The position numbers and the translations under genes were made by a program. The notes below the pieces were generated by a model, which worked only from the letters and a program-made list of their open reading frames with translations, was not told the DNA's origin and ran no database searches. 14,798 nucleotides of DNA from Porphyromonadaceae bacterium UBA7087 (GTDB lineage Bacteria > Bacteroidota > Bacteroidia > Bacteroidales > Muribaculaceae), in NCBI GenBank assembly GCA_002493515.1, contig DKYZ01000122.1:1-14798 (forward strand), written 5' to 3'. Numbering within the stretch: the stretch's first letter is position 1; each line of letters starts with the position of its first letter. Positions 1 through 7,133 of this stretch are shown here, one piece after another.

Positions 1-918
1 GTTCTGATAGTCGCCGCGGTTGGCGTCGATGCTGCCGAGCATACCGTTGTCGACGGCCACAGCCAGCTCATGCTCGAATGTATGGCCGGCGAGCGTGGCG
101 TGGTTCACCTCGATATTGAGCTTGAAATCCTTATCAAGACCATGGGCTTTCAGGAAACCTATCACGGTCTCTGAATCGACGTCATACTGATGCTTTGTAG
201 GCTCCATGGGCTTCGGCTCGATCAGGAAAGTGCCCGTAAAGCCTTTCGAGCGGGCATAATCGCGCGCGAGCCTCAGCATCATTGCCAGATGCTCCTTCTC
301 GCGCTTCTGGTCGGTGTTGAGTATGCTCATATAGCCCTCACGGCCGCCCCAAAACACGTAATTTGTGCCGCCGAGAGCGATTGTGGCATCGATTGCGTTC
401 TTTATCTGCACGGCTGCGCGTGCTGTCACGTCGAAATCGGGATTGGTGGCCGCGCCGTTCATATAGCGCTTGTGGCTGAAGACGTTGGCCGTTCCCCAGA
501 GGTTCCTGATGCCCGTGGCGGCCATCTTCTCCTTGAGATACGCCACAATCTCCTTCATGTTGCGCTCATACTCCTCGATGGAGCTTCCCTCGCTCACGAG
601 ATCGACGTCATGGAAGCAGAAATACTCTATTCCCATCTTCTCCATAAACTCGAAGCCGGCGTCCGCCTTGTCTTTCGCTGCCTGCAGGGGATCAGCGCTG
701 GCATTCCACGGGAAAGTCTTCGTGCCCCCGCCGAACTGGTCGCCACCCTCGGCGCAGAGTGTGTGCCACCATGCCATGGCGAACTTCAGCCACTCCTTCA
801 TCGGCTTGCCGAGCACCATCTTGTCGGCGTCATAATACCTGTAGGCAAGGGGATTGCGGCTCTCCTTACCTTCGAACTTGATTTTCCCTATGCCGGGAAA
901 GTATTCTTTCTTCTCCAT
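1..918 (-). CDS. xylA: Xylose isomerase, C-terminus cut off by the window edge
   Basis: Cytoplasmic enzyme that interconverts D-xylose and D-xylulose (EC 5.3.1.5), the first step of xylose catabolism. The 306 visible residues start at ATG 918 (MEKKEYFPGIGKIKFEGKES) and run off the left edge; Bacteroides and E. coli enzymes are about 440 residues, so roughly 130 are missing. Visible signatures are FHDVD, with the catalytic His103/Asp106 pair; IEPKPMEPTKHQYD, with metal ligand Glu234; NIEVNHATLAGHTFEHE, with Glu270 and His273; and GSIDANRGD, with Asp298. The last metal ligands lie outside the window. It is the last visible gene of the xylan operon, 23 nt after xylB. There is no Shine-Dalgarno site, only an A/T-rich stretch before the start, as is usual in Bacteroidetes. 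Confidence 0.97.
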   Translation of the reverse strand, partial: MEKKEYFPGIGKIKFEGKESRNPLAYRYYDADKMVLGKPMKEWLKFAMAWWHTLCAEGGDQFGGGTKTFPWNASADPLQAAKDKADAGFEFMEKMGIEYFCFHDVDLVSEGSSIEEYERNMKEIVAYLKEKMAATGIRNLWGTANVFSHKRYMNGAATNPDFDVTARAAVQIKNAIDATIALGGTNYVFWGGREGYMSILNTDQKREKEHLAMMLRLARDYARSKGFTGTFLIEPKPMEPTKHQYDVDSETVIGFLKAHGLDKDFKLNIEVNHATLAGHTFEHELAVAVDNGMLGSIDANRGDYQN

Positions 919-941
919 ATCTTTATTATTATTCTGGTTTC

Positions 942-2429
942 CTAATCCTTGATCTGTTTTTCCAATATCTCCTTCCATCTGCCATAGGCCTCCACCACTG
1001 GCGCACGGTCGGCCGCCGGAGCTATCTCCATGATGCTCCTGAGAGTGGAGAATGCCTCTTTCGGCGATGAATAGATTCCCGCTCCTATTCCGGCTCCCTT
1101 CGCCGCTCCCATGGCTCCGTCGGTGTCCACAAGGTCGATTGCAGCTCCCGAAACCGTAGCGAGCGTCTGGCGGAAAATATCGCTCAGGAACATGTTTGCA
1201 TGTCCGGCATGGATACGCTTTATCTCCATCCCCATCTCCTCCATTATTTCCATGCCATACATGAAGGAGAAGACTATCCCCTCCTGGGCGGCGCGGATAA
1301 TGTGGCTGCGGTTGTGGATGTTGAAATTCACTCCATGCACCGAGCAGCCGATCTGCCTGTTCTCGAGCACACGCTCCGCTCCGTTGCCGAACGGCAGTAT
1401 CGTCACTCCGGCGCTTCCTGCCGGGGCCTGTGCCGCGAGACGGTTCATGTCGGCATAGGATATTCCCTCTGGAGCGACATTGCGCTTTATCCAGGAATTG
1501 AGGATTCCGGTGCCGTTGATGCAGGTCATGACGCCTATGCGCGGAGCCGGAGCTGTATGGTTGACGTGAGCGAAATTATTGACACGGGAATATGTGTCAT
1601 AGGCGAGCACGCCGTTGATGCCGTAGACCACCCCCGACGTGCCGGCGGTAGAAGCCACCTCTCCCGGCTCGAAGACATTGAGCGACAGGGCGTTGTTCGG
1701 CTGGTCGCCCGCGCGGTAGGTCACGGGCGTTCCCGCCGCCAGGCCGAGCTCTGCGGCCGCTGAGGCAGTAAGACGCCCCTGCTCGCCGAAAGTATCCCTG
1801 ACCTCCGGAAGCATCCCGACGTCGATACCGAAATAATCGAGCAGGAATCGCGCCGGGCCGTTCTCCCTGAAATCCCAGAGCATGTATTCCGACAGACCCT
1901 CTGCGTTGGTGCATATCTCCCCGGTAAGACGGAAAGCGATATAGTCACCCGGCAGCATCACCTTATATATACGGCTGAACAGCTCAGGTTCGTTCTCCCT
2001 GACCCAGGCCAGCTTCGATGCCGTGAAGTTGCCCGGGGAGTTGAGCAGATGCCCGAGGCATTTCTCCGCGCCGAGCTCCCTGAACGCCCTGTCGCCATAC
2101 GGCACGCCCCTGGAGTCGCACCATATGATGGCGTCGCGAAGCACGTTCCCGTCGCGGTCCACAGCCACGAGCCCATGCATCTGATAACTTATGCCGATGG
2201 CCTTTATGTCGGCCGGAGCTACTCCCGAAGCGTCAAGCACCGAAGAGGTGGCATCCTTGAGATACTCCCACCAGCTATCGGGCCGCTGTTCCGCCCAGCC
2301 AGGCCGCAAAGCCTTGATCGGAGCCTCGCTTTTAGGATAGAAATCCGACGCCACACACTCTCCCGTGGACGTATCTACTATCGCCGCCTTCACCGACGAG
2401 CTTCCTATGTCAAATCCCAATAGATACAT
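942..2429 (-). CDS. xylB: Xylulokinase (FGGY family)
   Basis: ATP-dependent kinase that converts D-xylulose to D-xylulose 5-phosphate (EC 2.7.1.17), feeding the pentose phosphate pathway. At 495 residues it is full length. The N-terminal FGGY fold opens with MYLLGFDIGSSSVKAAIVD, where Asp7 and GSSSVK form the phosphate-binding loop. SYQMHG at 81-86 matches the substrate-contacting Met-His of known xylulokinases. Asp242 in YRAGDQPNNALSLN matches the catalytic base. GTSGVVYG follows, and the C-terminal ATPase lobe carries GAAKGAGIGAG. It begins 25 nt after the GH43 stop and ends 23 nt before xylA, so it is clearly in the operon. Other FGGY sugar kinases are the alternative, but adjacency to xylA makes xylulokinase very likely. 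Confidence 0.96.
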   Translation of the reverse strand: MYLLGFDIGSSSVKAAIVDTSTGECVASDFYPKSEAPIKALRPGWAEQRPDSWWEYLKDATSSVLDASGVAPADIKAIGISYQMHGLVAVDRDGNVLRDAIIWCDSRGVPYGDRAFRELGAEKCLGHLLNSPGNFTASKLAWVRENEPELFSRIYKVMLPGDYIAFRLTGEICTNAEGLSEYMLWDFRENGPARFLLDYFGIDVGMLPEVRDTFGEQGRLTASAAAELGLAAGTPVTYRAGDQPNNALSLNVFEPGEVASTAGTSGVVYGINGVLAYDTYSRVNNFAHVNHTAPAPRIGVMTCINGTGILNSWIKRNVAPEGISYADMNRLAAQAPAGSAGVTILPFGNGAERVLENRQIGCSVHGVNFNIHNRSHIIRAAQEGIVFSFMYGMEIMEEMGMEIKRIHAGHANMFLSDIFRQTLATVSGAAIDLVDTDGAMGAAKGAGIGAGIYSSPKEAFSTLRSIMEIAPAADRAPVVEAYGRWKEILEKQIKD

Positions 2430-2454
2430 ATGTCATTCTATAATTTTCTTCATT

Positions 2455-3435
2455 TCAGTCCATCCCGTCCATGGGGATTATATTTCCCTGCTCATCATAA
2501 CGGAGCCTGCGCACCTTGAGGCTACGCAGCCAGGTCGTTCCTCCAGAGGGCACACAGTCATGATAAAACAGATACCACTCCCCCTTGAACTCGACAATGG
2601 AATGATGGGTTGTCCATCCTACCACCGGAGTCAATATACAACCTGCATAGACGAAGGGGCCGTATGGATTGTCGCCTATGGCATAGCAGAGGCGATGGGT
2701 GTCGCCGGTGCTGTAGGAGAAATAATATTTCCCGTTACGCTTATGCATCCACGACGCCTCGAAAAAGCGGCGGTCGTTGTCGCCGGCCTTCAGCGGCTTC
2801 CCCGTGGCCGGATCCAGTATCACAACCGGTCGGGGCTCCTCCGCCATCTGCAGCATCCCCCGCTCAAGACGCACCACTCTCGCTGTAAGCGCATCGCTGT
2901 CATCGGGTTCAAGATGCGGATTCTCCAGAGCCCTGTTGTCGCGGTAACGCTGAAGCTGGCCGCCCCAGAGACCGCCGAAATACATATAATACTCATCTCC
3001 GTCTCTGAACACAGCCGGGTCGATGGAATAACTTCCACGCATCGGATCAGGCTGGGGTACAAACGGGCCTTCCGGACGATCGGAGACCGCCACTCCTATC
3101 CTGAAGATGTCGTTACGGTCTTTCAGCGGAAAATACATATAGTACCTCCCGTCACGCTCGGCCACGTCGCAATCCCACAGCTGGCGTCCGGCCCAGGGTA
3201 TGTCGCAGACGTCAAGCGCCTTACCGTGATCGGTCACTTCTCCATCCATCACATCCTCCAGAGAAAACACGTGATAGTCCTTCATGTCGAAGTGGTCGCC
3301 GTTGTCGTTCTCGGCGTATATGCTCTGCCTGTCATGCGAGGGGTAGATATATACGCGCCCGTTGAAGACATGCACTGCCGGATCGGCCATATAGTCGCCC
3401 GGCACAAGATATCTCGTCTCGTTCAGATTCTTCAT
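2455..3435 (-). CDS. GH43 glycosidase, likely cytoplasmic beta-xylosidase/arabinofuranosidase
   Basis: Five-bladed beta-propeller glycoside hydrolase of family 43, 326 residues, a single catalytic domain with no accessory module. The three acidic residues of the family can be placed: Asp18 in YMADPAVHVFNGRVYIYPS (general base), Asp139 in YSIDPAVFRDGDEYYMYFGG (pKa modulator) and Glu226 in RFFEASWMHKRNGKYYFSYS (general acid). TTHHSIVEFKGEWYLFYHD near the end is also typical. There is no signal peptide or lipobox, so it should act in the cytoplasm on imported xylo-oligosaccharides. It lies 28 nt after the transporter and 25 nt before xylB. By family and neighbourhood it most likely releases xylose; an arabinofuranosidase role cannot be excluded from sequence alone. 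Confidence 0.92.
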   Translation of the reverse strand: MKNLNETRYLVPGDYMADPAVHVFNGRVYIYPSHDRQSIYAENDNGDHFDMKDYHVFSLEDVMDGEVTDHGKALDVCDIPWAGRQLWDCDVAERDGRYYMYFPLKDRNDIFRIGVAVSDRPEGPFVPQPDPMRGSYSIDPAVFRDGDEYYMYFGGLWGGQLQRYRDNRALENPHLEPDDSDALTARVVRLERGMLQMAEEPRPVVILDPATGKPLKAGDNDRRFFEASWMHKRNGKYYFSYSTGDTHRLCYAIGDNPYGPFVYAGCILTPVVGWTTHHSIVEFKGEWYLFYHDCVPSGGTTWLRSLKVRRLRYDEQGNIIPMDGMD

Positions 3436-3463
3436 ATCATATCAATGTTTTAGAATTGCTTCC

Positions 3464-4894
3464 TTACTTTCTGTTACGTCTCTCGATTTCGCGGTTGATC
3501 TCGTCGATACGACTGTCGCTGAGGTCATAGCGGGATATTATGGCCATGGCGAGCAACAGCAGTATGGCCGGAATCACGGCCACGAGCCAGAGTATTCCCT
3601 GCTGTGTGAACGCCGACTGCGCGGTGGCGTCAGCGCCGTTGAAACCCACATAGTCAAGCACCAGCCCCGGCACCACGCCGCCCAAAGCCATTCCGGCCTT
3701 GTAGAATATTCCGGTGAGGGCGTTCACGATTCCCGCTATTCTCCTGCCATGCGTATACTCGCCGAAGCTTATCACCTCGGGCACCAGCGCCCACATATAG
3801 CCCGTGGCCACTATCACACCCGTGGATTTCACAAACTGGGCCACATATACCAGCCACATATGGCTGCGCAGACTCTCCACCATCGATATGACATACAGCA
3901 TCGCCATGCCTGCTATGGCCACGGACAGAAAGAGATAGAACATCCCCTTCTTGCCGACCTTCCGCTTTATGGACGGAATCAACGGCATGAATATAAACGC
4001 CGGTATCGAACCGAGGCCCATGAAGACAGACAGCTCGCCGGCCGAGCCGTGGAGATTGTAGTTGATGTAATAGGCCCCTGCGGCGTTTCCCACCGACATC
4101 ATGGCGAATGCCGTGATGAAAAAGAATGCCAGTATGCGGAGCGGCTTGTTGCGCGCGAACTCCATCCATAGGTCGGACACGCGCACATTCTCGGTCTGGC
4201 TCTTGTCCATGACGACCCGCTCCCGGCACTGGGAGAAGCAGAAGTAGAGAAGGGCAAGACCTGTAAGGCCGTAGAGCGCCATTGTCGGAAACCATGCGCT
4301 GTCGCTGGTGGAGAGGTCGCTCCCTTCTGTGGGATCGAAAAGCTTAAGCACGATGGGAATGCCCATTCCGACTGCCAGACCGCCGATATTGGCCATGAAC
4401 ATCCTCACCGAGGTCAGGATGGTGATCTCATTTGTATCTCGCGTCAGCGAGGCGTTGAGCGCTCCGTAGGGGACGTTGACAAGGGTATAGCACATCGAGA
4501 GGCCGACATACGTGATGTAGGCGTACACCAGCGAGCCGGAAAAGCCGTTCCAGAAACACAATATGGCGAAGCCTGTCAGAGGCACGCCCCCCAATATGAG
4601 ATATGAACGGTATTTCCCCCATCGGGGCTCATGTTTGTCTACAAACGTTCCCACAAGAGGATCCCAAACGACGTCGACTATCCTTACTATAAGAAACATC
4701 ACCGCTGCCACGGCCGGAGAAAGGCCGTAGACATTGGTGTAGAAGAACAGCAGATACATGCTGATTGTCTGATATATCAGATTCTGGGCCAGGTCGCCGG
4801 CTCCGAATCCGAAGCGACGCGTCCAGCTGAGCTGACAGAAGCCGTCGCTCTCTCTCTTTTCCGTTTTCAATGGCATTGCTATCTCGGTATCCAT
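3464..4894 (-). CDS. GPH/MelB-type sugar:cation symporter (MFS)
   Basis: Inner-membrane transporter with about 12 hydrophobic segments, of the glycoside-pentoside-hexuronide family. Family marks near the N-terminus are GAGDLAQNLIYQ and IVDVVWDPLVGTFVDKHEPR followed by WGKYRSYLI, equivalent to the acidic cation-binding region and the cytoplasmic loop of MelB. The tail DLSDSRIDEINREIERRNRK is typical of the family. The likely substrate is xylose or short xylo-oligosaccharides, inferred from sitting between GH10 and GH43. The ATG at 4894 gives 476 residues and a 51-nt gap from GH10; a TTG start at 4921 would add nine residues. The order GH10-symporter-GH43 recalls the xylanase cluster (xynA, xynB, xynD) of Prevotella bryantii. 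Confidence 0.92.
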   Translation of the reverse strand: MDTEIAMPLKTEKRESDGFCQLSWTRRFGFGAGDLAQNLIYQTISMYLLFFYTNVYGLSPAVAAVMFLIVRIVDVVWDPLVGTFVDKHEPRWGKYRSYLILGGVPLTGFAILCFWNGFSGSLVYAYITYVGLSMCYTLVNVPYGALNASLTRDTNEITILTSVRMFMANIGGLAVGMGIPIVLKLFDPTEGSDLSTSDSAWFPTMALYGLTGLALLYFCFSQCRERVVMDKSQTENVRVSDLWMEFARNKPLRILAFFFITAFAMMSVGNAAGAYYINYNLHGSAGELSVFMGLGSIPAFIFMPLIPSIKRKVGKKGMFYLFLSVAIAGMAMLYVISMVESLRSHMWLVYVAQFVKSTGVIVATGYMWALVPEVISFGEYTHGRRIAGIVNALTGIFYKAGMALGGVVPGLVLDYVGFNGADATAQSAFTQQGILWLVAVIPAILLLLAMAIISRYDLSDSRIDEINREIERRNRK

Positions 4895-4945
4895 ATCTTG
4901 AGTTTTTCCAATGGTTTTCAAGCTGCGAAGTCATGCAGATGCAGG

Positions 4946-6052
4946 TCAGTCGGCAGTCAGCCCTTTGATGACTTCCCTGACTGCGGGCTTCATCTCCATC
5001 CGCCTGTCGAAAAGCAACGGATAGTCCGTGCGCCCCTTCACAGGAAAATCGTTCTTCCAGGAATCGCCGTCGCCAAGTCCCCAGACAGTGACTCTCGACA
5101 CTATGTCGGAATGCTTTGTCCATAGGGCGTAGAAATCTCCCAGCCTCTTGTCCCATTGGCGTTGGATCTTCTCGGGGACACCTACCGTATAGGGGTTGAG
5201 GCTATCTTCATATTCATGCTTGTCGGAGATATTGGCGCTGGCAGTGACAAATGGCAGTATGCTGATGTCGAACTCCGTGGCCATGACATTCACCCCCTCT
5301 CCGGCATAAGCCAGCATACTCTTCTCATATTCATCCAGACCGGGATTCGACAGGTCGGCATGCGTCTGCATCCCGACGGCGTCTATCCTTAGCCCGCGTC
5401 TCTTCAGCTCCCTTATAAGCTCCACGACGCGCGCTCTCTTCCCCTCCATGTCCATCGAATAGTCGTTGTAGTAGAGCTCCGCTTCCGGATCGGCCTCATG
5501 CGCATACTGGAACGCCAACGGAATGAACTCCTCTCCGAGAATCTTGTAGAAATCACTCTGACGCCAGCTGCCGTCCCCTTCGATGGCCTCGTTGACGACA
5601 TCCCATCCGTGAATCCGCCCTTTGTAACGACCCACCACCGTATGGATGTGGTCTCTCATGCGCCGCTTCATCTCATCGCTGCCGACTGGATTCCCCTCTC
5701 CGTCGTGACAAAACCATTGCGGACACTGGCTGTGCCATATCAGGCAGTGTCCGATTATCTTCATTCCGTTACGCTCGCCAAAATCCACAAACCGGTCGGC
5801 ATCACTGAAATCGTAGACGTCCTCGGCCGGATGCAGCTCCTCTGCCTTCATGCAGTTTTCCGCCACGATGGAGTTGAAATGACGCGCCGCTATCGAACAG
5901 CTCTTCTCGTCGTTGATATTCTTCACGCTCAGGGCCACACCCTGCAGAAAACGGTCGCCGACTGCCTCGCATAGCGACGGCGCATCTTCCTGCTCCGCGG
6001 CTGCCGCAGACGCCAGGGCTATCAGAATCATTATCACCACGAGTCTTGACAT
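4946..6052 (-). CDS. GH10 endo-1,4-beta-xylanase with signal peptide
   Basis: Retaining endo-xylanase (EC 3.2.1.8), 368 residues, essentially one TIM-barrel domain. From ATG 6052 the protein opens with a classic export signal: MSRL, a hydrophobic core VVIMILIALASAAAA, then EQEDAP. No lipobox cysteine follows, so it is probably periplasmic or released. Family motifs are NSIVAENCMKAEELHPAEDV, GHCLIWHSQCPQWF, WDVVNEAIEGDG (acid/base Glu155), DAVGMQTH, MATEFDIS (nucleophile Glu260) and VTVWGLGDGDSW. The open frame extends to an ATG at 6265, but that would bury the signal peptide. ATG 6091, adding 13 residues, is a possible alternative with an A-rich region in front. First gene of the visible xylan operon. 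Confidence 0.94.
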   Translation of the reverse strand: MSRLVVIMILIALASAAAAEQEDAPSLCEAVGDRFLQGVALSVKNINDEKSCSIAARHFNSIVAENCMKAEELHPAEDVYDFSDADRFVDFGERNGMKIIGHCLIWHSQCPQWFCHDGEGNPVGSDEMKRRMRDHIHTVVGRYKGRIHGWDVVNEAIEGDGSWRQSDFYKILGEEFIPLAFQYAHEADPEAELYYNDYSMDMEGKRARVVELIRELKRRGLRIDAVGMQTHADLSNPGLDEYEKSMLAYAGEGVNVMATEFDISILPFVTASANISDKHEYEDSLNPYTVGVPEKIQRQWDKRLGDFYALWTKHSDIVSRVTVWGLGDGDSWKNDFPVKGRTDYPLLFDRRMEMKPAVREVIKGLTAD

Positions 6053-6141
6053 GACCTCCAAACCATATGTATTTCTTACGTTAAGCTGCATATTCCTTTT
6101 CTTTTGCGGATTTACGGGGAGGCTCTTCTCCTCCTTCTCCG

Positions 6142-6149
6142 CAAAATTA
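6142..6149 (-). promoter_or_regulatory. Possible -7 element for the xylan operon
   Basis: On the minus strand this reads TAATTTTG, a match to the Bacteroidetes -7 consensus TAnnTTTG, about 90 nt before the GH10 start. The nearest upstream TTTG (6162-6165) is only 12 nt away instead of about 19-21, so the -33 element is missing or badly spaced. A regulated promoter helped by an activator could look like this. Confidence 0.35.
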
Positions 6150-6336
6150 CATAATTTCATCCAAATCACCGCGCCATATACGATTTTTTTGCCCTTACGG
6201 GGATAATTTGACCGCTTTTTGCAAAATATATTCCGCCATATGAAACTTTCTCCTCTCAATGCCATGCCTCGGAAGAGACATCAGATGAACGTATCTGCCG
6301 GTAAAACGTTTTAATATTAAAAATTTCTTCTCCAAT

Positions 6337-6344
6337 TAAATTTG
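6337..6344 (+). promoter_or_regulatory. Possible -7 element directly before the esterase
   Basis: TAAATTTG matches TAnnTTTG. It lies only 7 nt before the ATG at 6352, so transcription would begin at or next to the start codon, giving an almost leaderless mRNA. No clear TTTG lies 19-21 nt upstream; a T-rich palindrome occupies that place instead. Confidence 0.3.
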
Positions 6345-6351
6345 CTTCATT

Positions 6352-7056
6352 ATGACTACTACATTCATCACAGGAGGTAATTTCAAATGCACTGTCGCGC
6401 CATGCGCCGACTCCTCCGCCATATACTATATCCTTCTTCCGATGCCCATGGAGGCCGCCATCCTCGAGGATCTGGCCGTGCGCCATGAGGCAAGCATCGT
6501 GGCCGTAGAGGGCTTCGACTGGGACGACGACATGACCCCATGGCCCGCCGAGGGGGTATTCCCCGGCGACGCCACTTTCAAAGGGAAGGCGGCTCATACT
6601 CTCGAGCGTCTGCGCCATTTCGTGCTCGGAAGGGTCGAGGCCTATCTCGGCATCCCCGATCCGGTACGCACCCTCGTGGGAGTATCCCTCTCCGGCCTGT
6701 TCGCCCTCTGGCAATGGACGCAATGCGACCTCTTCCGCAACATCGCCTGCATCTCCGGCTCTTTCTGGTATGACGGATTCGCCCAATGGTTTGAACACCA
6801 TCTGCTGGAGCCTAAACCCGGCACCGCCTATTTCTCCCTCGGCAAGGAGGAGCCCTATACTCAAGTGAAACGCTTCCAGCCCGTGGCTCTCGCCACAAAG
6901 GCCGTGGTTGCCCATCTCAAGGACGCCGGCATACACACAATCTTCGAATGGAACAACGGCAATCATTACGCCCCCCTTCTCCCGCGCCTTGAGCGCGCCC
7001 TCGACGCGCTTCCCGCCCGCGGAGCGGTCCAGTTCCGGAGCAGCGCTCCGGCATAA
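6352..7056 (+). CDS. Small esterase-like alpha/beta hydrolase
   Basis: 234-residue protein resembling putative esterases of the Fes/EstD-like group (PF00756/COG2819). The nucleophile elbow is LVGVSLSGLFALW with Ser112. GNHYAP carries the likely catalytic His205, and SLGKEEPY around 162-169 may hold the acid. There is no signal peptide, so it should be cytoplasmic. It is transcribed away from the xylan operon, so hydrolysis of acyl groups on imported xylo-oligosaccharides is possible but only inferred from position. The last ~13 residues (from PARGAVQFRSSAPA) are encoded by a dispersed intergenic repeat, with the TAA just after it. The native C-terminus probably ended near ERALDAL. Codons are strongly C-ending. 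Confidence 0.8.
   Translation: MTTTFITGGNFKCTVAPCADSSAIYYILLPMPMEAAILEDLAVRHEASIVAVEGFDWDDDMTPWPAEGVFPGDATFKGKAAHTLERLRHFVLGRVEAYLGIPDPVRTLVGVSLSGLFALWQWTQCDLFRNIACISGSFWYDGFAQWFEHHLLEPKPGTAYFSLGKEEPYTQVKRFQPVALATKAVVAHLKDAGIHTIFEWNNGNHYAPLLPRLERALDALPARGAVQFRSSAPA
7013..7051 (+). repeat. Dispersed hairpin repeat, copy 1 (inside the esterase 3' end)
   Basis: 39-nt element identical to copy 2 at 11826-11864. It ends in TTCCGGAGCAGCGCTCCGG, which folds as a 7-bp stem (CCGGAGC/GCTCCGG) with a 3-nt loop. A second, competing pairing is possible between the upstream CGGAGCG and CGCTCCG. This copy is translated as the C-terminal tail of the esterase. Confidence 0.85.
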
Positions 7057-7069
7057 AGGCAAAAGAAAT

Positions 7070-7101
7070 CTTCCCCCTCCGGATCTCTCCGAAGGGGGAA
7101 G
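7070..7101 (-). terminator. Terminator between convergent genes
   Basis: A 14-bp stem with one mismatch (CTTCCCCCTCCGGA pairing with TCCGAAGGGGGAAG) and a TCTC loop lies between the two convergent stop codons. On the minus strand it is followed by ATTTCTTTT, fitting termination of the secreted-protein gene at 7134. On the plus strand there is no clear T-run, so termination of the esterase is less certain. Confidence 0.8.
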
Positions 7102-7133
7102 CCTCTGTCTATATACCTCTAACTTATCTATCC

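Larger units (their letters stand above)
6053..6351. promoter_or_regulatory. Divergent intergenic region between GH10 and the esterase
   Basis: About 300 nt without a gene, AT-rich near the esterase. It holds two possible -7 elements (listed separately) and several perfect short palindromes: TTTTGCAAAA at 6217-6226, AAAACGTTTT at 6303-6312 and TTTTAATATTAAAA at 6309-6322, the last two overlapping. These could be operators for the divergent genes, but the regulator is unknown. Confidence 0.5.

Noticed and set aside
190..945. 251-codon open frame on the plus strand
   Set aside because: Antisense to xylA, whose catalytic motifs are unmistakable on the other strand.
2365..3453. 362-codon open frame on the plus strand
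   Set aside because: Fully antisense to the GH43 gene and its boundaries, with no recognisable motifs.
6053..6265. N-terminal extension of the GH10 frame to ATG 6265
   Set aside because: It would add 71 residues before a clear signal peptide and would cover the promoter-like region; ATG 6052 (or at most 6091) fits better.
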